11,267 nucleotides of DNA from positions 1 to 11,267 of the forward strand of contig JAGIAU010000052.1 in NCBI GenBank assembly GCA_017744755.1, written 5' to 3'. The notes beneath the pieces are model-generated. The model did no database searches and had not been told where the DNA came from. It worked only from the letters and a program-made list of their open reading frames with translations. The translations under genes and the position numbers were made by a program. Below, piece after piece: positions 7,901-11,267 of this stretch; position 1 is the stretch's first letter; the number at the start of each line of letters is the position of its first letter. The DNA is from Microbacteriaceae bacterium (GTDB lineage Bacteria > Actinomycetota > Actinomycetes > Actinomycetales > Microbacteriaceae).

Positions 7901-8957
7901 CCGCGCCGAGCGGGCCCCCGTCCTCGCCGAGATAGGCGATCAGCCGGAACGAGAAGACGAGCCAGACGGCGCCCCATAGCTGGGCGGCGAGCAGCAGGAC
8001 CCGCTCCGGCAGCAGCCGCAGGCCGCCGAACCGCGCGCGGAGGCGGTCGAGCAGCCAGTGCCCGCCGAGCGCTGCGGCGCCGACGGCGACGAAGCCGACG
8101 CGATCCCACCAGACGTCCAGGGCCGAATGCGCGAGGACGGCCGGCGCGATCGCGAGTCCGAGCACCCCGCCGAGCAGCCAGGAGCGCAGCCGCGTCCACG
8201 CCGCGAGCGCGAGGCAGAGCAGCGCCCCGCCGAGCAGCACGAGGCCGGAGACCAGCCAGGCGGCGGCGTCGTCCGGTGCGAACTGCCCCGCGAACCACGC
8301 GTCGAGGGCGAGGAACACGACCGACAGCGCCGCGAGCGACTCCGCGGTGAGCCGCAGTCTCCGGGTGAGCAGCGCTCCCGCGAGGAACAGCGCCGTGACC
8401 GCGCCGATGATCGCGAAGCGGCTGCCGGTGTCGCGGACGTCGGGGTTGAAGAACGTGAACACGATCGCGGCGACGGCGACGAGGCCCGCGCCCGCGACGG
8501 CGAGGAGCGATTGCACGCTCACGGCGCTCTCCCGCCGCGGGCGCGGTGCGAGCGGCGCCGGCTGGTAGGCGGGGTAGGGCGGCGGGGCCGCGGCCAGCGG
8601 GTCCGTGGCGGCGAGACCCGGTGGCAGCGGGGCAGTCCACGCCGGGGCCGGCTGCGAGGCGGGACCCGGGCCGGGCTGCTGCCACGGCTCGGCGATCGGC
8701 GCCGGCGTCCCCGGCGCGAACGTCGGCATCCCCGCGACGGTGGCCCGCCACTCCGCGACCGCCGCGGCGAGCGCCTCGCCCGCCGCCCAGGCGCGTTCGC
8801 CCGCCTCGCCGCGCAGATCGGCGCCGCAGCGACCGCACACGCCGCCGGCCTGCACCGCCCGCCAGGTGCAGCGCGGGCAGGTGAGCGGATCGCTCAGCGC
8901 GCGAAGCCCCGGGCTGAACCAGTCCTCGATCGGTGCCCCTGCGCCGTGCTCCCCCAT
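4965..8957 (-). CDS. Giant polytopic membrane protein, zinc ribbon plus SCO7613-type C-terminus
   Basis: A 1330-residue protein with an N-terminal zinc ribbon (CPRC at 27-30, CGRC at 41-44), a Pro/Ala-rich linker (about 79-140), then a long run of hydrophobic segments, by eye about 35-40, to the end. The first membrane part contains RLTAESLAALSVVFLALDAW, and the end has KLAAPFWIGLGVLP, a proline/tryptophan step (SLPWW) and a final helix closing on NAERR. This layout matches the actinobacterial 'SCO7613 C-terminal domain-containing membrane protein' group, whose function is unknown to me. One oddity is a charged insert, STRGDSTRARSLDRW (1195-1209), encoded by short direct repeats, just before the last group of membrane helices. 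The ATG at 8957 is supported by a -10 ending 6 nt upstream. It sits between uppS and glyS on the same strand, with 72 bp to uppS. A role in the envelope is only inference. Confidence 0.85.
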   Translation of the reverse strand: MGEHGAGAPIEDWFSPGLRALSDPLTCPRCTWRAVQAGGVCGRCGADLRGEAGERAWAAGEALAAAVAEWRATVAGMPTFAPGTPAPIAEPWQQPGPGPASQPAPAWTAPLPPGLAATDPLAAAPPPYPAYQPAPLAPRPRRESAVSVQSLLAVAGAGLVAVAAIVFTFFNPDVRDTGSRFAIIGAVTALFLAGALLTRRLRLTAESLAALSVVFLALDAWFAGQFAPDDAAAWLVSGLVLLGGALLCLALAAWTRLRSWLLGGVLGLAIAPAVLAHSALDVWWDRVGFVAVGAAALGGHWLLDRLRARFGGLRLLPERVLLLAAQLWGAVWLVFSFRLIAYLGEDGGPLGAAGLFLALAVTTTIAARWIAGGFLSSLAGLFLLSAGLDAGLAIVRGSADGVLGGWWLVPPILGVAVAYVLGALVARPTAGLPRPFDGLRRSAFTITNAVLLLVGTAPVAAAGIFAALGDGLPWIWDEPAARTLHFAFAASLSVLALGLLAGRALLRPAAARLAGGFGAVAPWLLLLALLVLVAWPGFLRITQVLLALAFAALVAGGLLLVRRRGVLPGTLAVAGSTGAHALLADGLWRSWLGPRPPEWRWPRGFAEYSAAPLTAQPVTMATPTELLGLGVLAVLVLVAFTVPLAARWVHWGAGSAYALVLIGTALARIDGLRTNDVLALVATAGALAALVATFIRPLPRHPWYAILAVTTVPFLLAIVTVVAERTIWTFCAALLTGVLALVLAVTRRDGLAPWLRVAAAALVVPSFSTAIVSLVPQLQTPSGSPVALPVIAVLVAVVVAGAAWIERVLLAREVEAARGVVRALEASASVTGAIAVLLAFVLPAAGLGVALVVLLVLGLGSAASAVLGRRGWGWWLAGVEWTGALWCALWLAEVQAIEPFVLPPALAALTVGVVGVGRGRAGRLPLGLAVVGLGAALVTILAAQAFAPRNGDQVLLLGAGVSWRALLLLAASVLLVVLAVVLARAARRSPEGPPARFDQLSPVLLLGAIGAAFGATVQAVRWAAGIDGDGDVSPMVWLALGAALPGVVLAFLASRVLTGGRSPGAAWFAGRRWPAAPALLALVLPLWVRVEELWATIWVLWAVMLALLVVAVVTAVRLARGGTRLPPVWITVLAAWGTAVAAWSPRALRVEVFSVPVAAAVLVAGVLWLPWVLERVRRGSGDAGGGPDAPLHGHSTRGDSTRARSLDRWPAGSERSWWLLGPGLVLLLLPSVVSTGTDPVTWRAILVIALALAAILAGSIWKLAAPFWIGLGVLPIENIVVFASQIGHGVESLPWWITLVIAGIVLLAIAINAERRTAQGHRASRIGEMR

Positions 8958-8963
8958 GTCGGC

Positions 8964-8969
8964 ACCCTA
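8964..8969 (-). promoter_or_regulatory. -10 element of the giant membrane protein gene, predicted leaderless
   Basis: TAGGGT on the minus strand ends 6 nt before the ATG at 8957. No good -35 and no Shine-Dalgarno are visible. The gene probably has its own transcript within the 72-bp gap after uppS. A 5-bp stem that loops around the uppS stop codon (about 9024-9036) is too weak to call a terminator. Confidence 0.55.
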
Positions 8970-9029
8970 TTGGCCCGGCGTCCAGGAGCGGCGGAACTCA
9001 CAGGGTTGTCGCGGGCGGATCCGACGGGC

Positions 9030-9821
9030 TCAGCCCGCAGCCGGCGCGTCGACCGCGCCGCCGAAGCGGCGGTCGCGGCCGATGTAGTCCTCGATCGCGG
9101 ACCAGAGGTCGGCGCGGCGGTAGTCCGGCCAGAGGACGTTCTGGAACACCATCTCCGCGTACGCGCTCTGCCACAGCAGGAAATTGCTCGTCCGGTGCTC
9201 GCCCGAGGTGCGGACGAACAGGTCGACGTCGGGCATGTCGGGGACGTACAGGTGCTTCGCGATCGTGCGCGCCGTGATCCCGGAGGGCTTGAGGCGGCCC
9301 GCCGCGACGTCGCGGGCGATCGCCTCGACGGCGTCGACGAGCTCGTTCCGGCCGCCGTAGTTGACGCAGAGGTTGAGGCTCATGCCGGTGTTCGCGGCCG
9401 TGGCGCGCTCGGTGAGCACGAGGTCCTTGATGACCGATTCCCACAGGCGGGGGCGCCGGCCGGCCCAGTGGAAGCGGACGTTCCAGTCGACGAGCTGGTC
9501 GCGGCGGCGGTGCAGGACATCGCGGTTGAAGCCCATGAGGAAGCGGACCTCCTCGACGGAGCGCGCCCAGTTCTCGGTCGAGAAGGCGTACAGGGAGAGG
9601 TGGCCCACCCCCGCCTGGATCGCACCGGCCACGATGTCGAGCATGGTCGCCTCGCCCGCGCGGTGGCCTTCGACGCGGGGCAGGCCCTGCGCGTTCGCCC
9701 AGCGGCCGTTGCCGTCCATGACGATCGCGACATGGTTCGGCACGCCGTCGCGCGGGAACGCGGGCGGCGTCTCCCCCGTCCAGTCGACGGGCTGCAGCGG
9801 GATCGTCTCGCGCTTCGCCAT
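9030..9821 (-). CDS. uppS: Polyprenyl diphosphate synthase (cis-prenyltransferase, UppS)
   Basis: A 263-residue cis-prenyltransferase that condenses isopentenyl diphosphate units onto an allylic diphosphate. The long-chain product becomes the lipid carrier for peptidoglycan and other envelope glycans. Visible motifs are HVAIVMDGNGRWA (30-42, catalytic Asp36), GHRAG (52-56), YAFSTENW (78-85), NYGGRNE (154-160) and RTSGEHRTSNFLLWQ (204-218), followed by the metal-site Glu223 in AYAEMVF. Where I would expect Gln in the RTSGEQR motif this protein has His209. Adjacency to recO argues for the long-chain enzyme (like M. tuberculosis Rv2361c) rather than the short-chain Z-FPP synthase paralog. The ATG at 9821 is preferred because the longer frame to 10091 lacks family similarity and runs through the recO end, and a -10 lies 6 nt upstream of 9821. 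Confidence 0.96.
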   Translation of the reverse strand: MAKRETIPLQPVDWTGETPPAFPRDGVPNHVAIVMDGNGRWANAQGLPRVEGHRAGEATMLDIVAGAIQAGVGHLSLYAFSTENWARSVEEVRFLMGFNRDVLHRRRDQLVDWNVRFHWAGRRPRLWESVIKDLVLTERATAANTGMSLNLCVNYGGRNELVDAVEAIARDVAAGRLKPSGITARTIAKHLYVPDMPDVDLFVRTSGEHRTSNFLLWQSAYAEMVFQNVLWPDYRRADLWSAIEDYIGRDRRFGGAVDAPAAG

Positions 9822-9827
9822 CCCTCC

Positions 9828-9833
9828 AGTATC
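9828..9833 (-). promoter_or_regulatory. -10 element of uppS, predicted leaderless
   Basis: GATACT on the minus strand ends 6 nt before the ATG at 9821. The GGAGGG between hexamer and ATG touches the start codon directly, too close to serve as a normal Shine-Dalgarno. No clear -35 is seen. Confidence 0.5.
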
Positions 9834-9915
9834 CCGCGCCACGCTCCCGGGGCTCCGACACCGCGATTCCACCTCGGCACCATGCTTGCGCCTGGTGGGA
9901 CCCGGGTGCCGCGGT

Positions 9916-9952
9916 GGACTCAGGGTGCGGCAGCGGACTCCGGCGCGGCAGC
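9916..9952. repeat. Short imperfect tandem repeat in the recO-uppS gap
   Basis: Two adjacent copies of about 18-19 bp (9916-9934 and 9935-9952) share GGACTC at their start and GCGGCAGC at their end, with differences between. The surrounding gap (9834-9995) is noncoding and G/C-rich. I see no gene or other clear signal in it. Confidence 0.5.
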
Positions 9953-9995
9953 GACGGGCATGCCGCCGCCGCAGGGTGCGCGGCCCGGCGCTCGT

Positions 9996-10020
9996 GCCGT
10001 CGCGCCCGTCCCGCGACGGC
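9996..10020 (-). terminator. Hairpin immediately after the recO stop codon
   Basis: A perfect 9-bp stem, GCCGTCGCG (9996-10004) pairing with CGCGACGGC (10012-10020), encloses a 7-nt loop. On the minus strand it begins directly after the recO TGA. There is no U-tract, so it would be a U-less terminator or an mRNA 3'-end stabiliser. Together with the uppS promoter it suggests that recO and uppS are separate transcripts. Confidence 0.5.
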
Positions 10021-10758
10021 TCAGGCGGAGGCCGGGCTGCGATCGACGAGCGGGAGCGACTTGAGGCCGCGCTCCAGGTGGAACTGGGCATAGGCGGCGA
10101 TGAGGCCGGTCGCGCGGGAGCGCGTTCTGTCGTCCGCCGCCTCGGCGACCTCCCAGTCGCCGTCCCGGAGCGCCGCCATGAGACCGAGCGTCATGGGGTC
10201 GACGCGCGGGGCGCCGGGCGGCGCGACCCGGTCGGCGACGACGCCGCCGGAGGGGATGAGGAACGTGCTGTGCGGTCCCGGCTCCCCCGTCACCGCGCAG
10301 TCGTCGAGGCTGGGCGCCCAGCCGGCGATGGAGAGCGCGCGGAGCAGGTAGGAGTCGAGCGTGAGCCCGGGCGCGTGCTCGCCGCGGGCGAGGGAGCGCA
10401 GCGCCGCGACGAGCAGCGCGTACTGCTCGGGCGATCCGGCGTCCTCCGTCATCCGGTCGGCGGCCTCGACGATCGCGGACGCCGCGGTGTAGCGGCCGTA
10501 GTCGGCGATGATGTCGCCCGCGTAGGCGCCGAGCGTGACGACCTGCGTCACGGTGTCGAGCGAGCGGCCCTCGTAGCACTGCACGTCGACGAGCATGAAC
10601 GGCTCGAGCCGCGCCCCGAAGCGCGAGCCGGTCCGCCGCACGCCCTTCGCGACGGCGCGGATCTTGCCGCGGCTGCGCCCGAGCATCGTGACGATGCGGT
10701 CCGCCTCACCCAGCTTGTGGGTGCGCAGGACGATGGCCTCGTCGCGGAAGGTCGGCAC
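10021..10758 (-). CDS. recO: DNA repair protein RecO
   Basis: A 245-residue RecO homolog. RecO binds single-stranded DNA and SSB, anneals complementary strands and, with RecR, loads RecA during gap repair and RecFOR recombination. The N-terminal OB-fold is recognisable from FRDEAIVLRTHKLGEADRIV (4-23), GKIRAVAKGVRRTGSRFGARLEPF (31-54) and the following strands. The alpha-helical C-terminal domain follows from about residue 80. In the usual four-Cys zinc site only Cys154 remains: the segment reads CAVTG (154-158) and VVADRV (173-178), so the other three positions are Thr157, Ala175 and Val178. The GTG start is supported by the conserved N-terminus and a -10-like hexamer 6 nt upstream. It lies 199 bp upstream of uppS and downstream of a repeat cluster. 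Confidence 0.95.
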   Translation of the reverse strand: MPTFRDEAIVLRTHKLGEADRIVTMLGRSRGKIRAVAKGVRRTGSRFGARLEPFMLVDVQCYEGRSLDTVTQVVTLGAYAGDIIADYGRYTAASAIVEAADRMTEDAGSPEQYALLVAALRSLARGEHAPGLTLDSYLLRALSIAGWAPSLDDCAVTGEPGPHSTFLIPSGGVVADRVAPPGAPRVDPMTLGLMAALRDGDWEVAEAADDRTRSRATGLIAAYAQFHLERGLKSLPLVDRSPASA

Positions 10759-10764
10759 GGAACC

Positions 10765-10770
10765 ATTGTC
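10765..10770 (-). promoter_or_regulatory. -10-like element of recO, predicted leaderless
   Basis: GACAAT on the minus strand ends 6 nt before the GTG at 10758. It keeps the important A at position 2 and T at position 6. It overlaps a perfect 12-bp palindrome (GTCGCGCGCGAC, 10768-10779). No Shine-Dalgarno or clear -35 is seen, and the -35 region falls in the repeat cluster. Confidence 0.45.
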
Positions 10771-10779
10771 GCGCGCGAC

Positions 10780-10931
10780 CCTTCGACTCGCCGCACGGCT
10801 CGCTCAGGGAGCCAGTCCGACTCACCGCACGGCTCGCTCAGGGAGCCAGTCCGACTCACCGCACGGCTCGCTCAGGGAGCCAGTCCGACTCGCCGCACTC
10901 GGCCTCCTGAGCGAGCGCAGCGAGTCGAAGG
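10780..10931. repeat. Cluster of three 34-bp tandem repeats closed by an inverted arm
   Basis: Three consecutive 34-bp units (10785-10818, 10819-10852, 10853-10886) differ only at one G/A position, followed by a 12-bp partial fourth copy (10887-10898). Each unit contains a 5-bp hairpin, GGCTC/GAGCC. The outer 11 bp CCTTCGACTCG (10780-10790) is repeated inverted at 10921-10931, and CTCGCTCAGG, present in every unit, is found inverted at 10906-10915. The closing arm reads like the palindromic CTTCGACTCGC...GCTCGCTCAGG element that is scattered between genes in many high-GC genomes and gives spurious 'SERSESKD' peptides when translated. The block fills the gap between the SDR gene and recO and holds no gene. 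Confidence 0.85.
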
Positions 10932-10934
10932 ACC

Positions 10935-11267
10935 TCAGCCGCGGGTCCGGAGCCACTCGGCGAAGGTCGGGCCGACGCCCGGCACGTCGGCGGGCGGGAG
11001 CAGCAGGCCCTTCCCGAACGCCTCCATCCCCGGCACCGGCGCCGTCATGACGCGGGGCCTCCCCCCGCGCTTGGCGGCGATCTGCTTCGCAAGGTCGGCG
11101 ATGTCGTGCGTCTCCGGTCCGGCGACGATGACGCCGGCCGGCTTCGGCGCGCCCAGGGCGACGTCGGCGATGGCGTCCGCCGCGGCCGCGAGGTGGATCG
11201 CGGGCGGCAGGGCAGAGGCCGAAGCCGGCGCCGGCGGCTGTGCGCCGAACACCGCGTCGGCCAGCGC
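10935..11267 (-). CDS. SDR / NmrA-like NAD(P)-binding protein, C-terminal part
   Basis: The frame is open to the window edge, so only the last 110 residues are seen and the start lies outside. The visible part contains PPAIHLAAAADAIADVALG, then PAGVIVAGPETHDIADLAKQIAA, and ends with FAEWLRTRG. This is the usual C-terminal pattern of atypical SDR / NmrA-like NAD(P)H-binding proteins (a substrate-side domain with the 'AGPE' strand and a final FxxWL helix). Such proteins act as reductases or redox sensors in the cytoplasm; the nucleotide-binding GxxGxxG motif would be in the missing N-terminal half, so catalytic competence cannot be judged. The stop at 10935 is only 4 bp from the inverted arm of the repeat cluster, which may serve as its terminator. 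The GTG at 11252 is internal, not a start. Confidence 0.75.
   Translation of the reverse strand, partial: ALADAVFGAQPPAPASASALPPAIHLAAAADAIADVALGAPKPAGVIVAGPETHDIADLAKQIAAKRGGRPRVMTAPVPGMEAFGKGLLLPPADVPGVGPTFAEWLRTRG

Noticed and set aside
4965..8957. Many long frames on both strands within the giant membrane protein gene
   Set aside because: All are shadows typical of very G/C-rich coding DNA; only the 1330-residue frame shows a coherent domain order (zinc ribbon, linker, membrane helices, SCO7613-type end).
9822..10091. N-terminal extension of UppS by 90 residues
   Set aside because: It is Arg/Ser/Pro-rich without homology, overlaps the recO 3' end, and UppS proteins start near the MAKRE position.
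10785..10898. Possible CRISPR array in the 34-bp repeats
   Set aside because: The units are directly adjacent without spacers, and no cas gene is present.
10595..11050. Plus-strand open frame over the recO start and the repeat cluster, containing LSERSESKD
   Set aside because: The peptide is the familiar translation of a palindromic intergenic repeat, and the frame is antisense to recO and the SDR gene.

Overview
The window is very GC-rich DNA with strongly G/C-biased third codon positions. It looks like a chromosomal segment of a high-GC actinobacterium, most likely Microbacteriaceae. The gene content (class II GlyRS of the actinobacterial size, UppS next to RecO, a SCO7613-like giant membrane protein) and the leaderless promoter style fit this. 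The placement is inference; no rRNA or species marker is present. I see no transposase, phage gene, CRISPR array, rRNA or tRNA.

Right half, minus strand (reading from 11267 down): the C-terminal part of an NmrA-like SDR protein, a repeat-filled gap, recO (recombinational repair), uppS (long-chain cis-prenyl diphosphate synthase for the cell-wall lipid carrier), a 1330-residue polytopic membrane protein with an N-terminal zinc ribbon and a SCO7613-type C-terminus, and glyS (glycyl-tRNA synthetase). The order recO-uppS-(insert)-glyS is also found in Mycobacterium tuberculosis, where smtB/zur and another gene lie between uppS and glyS. Here that slot holds the giant membrane protein.

Left half: a small two-membrane-segment, Ala-rich coiled-coil protein (+) converges on glyS. 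Upstream of it lies a 101-bp element with 36-bp perfect inverted arms, and before that an MFS_3-type exporter (+). A DsbA/FrnE-family thiol oxidoreductase (-) is divergent from the exporter and ends inside the 3' end of a YbaK/EbsC-family aminoacyl-tRNA deacylase gene (+).

The clearest regulatory pattern is that five genes (exporter, glyS, giant membrane protein, uppS, recO) each have a -10-like hexamer ending exactly 6 nt before the start codon and no Shine-Dalgarno sequence at a usable distance. This predicts leaderless mRNAs that begin at the start codon. The coiled-coil gene instead has a -10 about 33 nt upstream and a good GGAGGG ribosome-binding site.

Most genes are core or housekeeping. 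I found no convincing new multi-gene system. The best leads are the palindromic repeat elements, the giant zinc-ribbon membrane protein, the helical-hairpin membrane protein and the loss of the RecO zinc-site cysteines.
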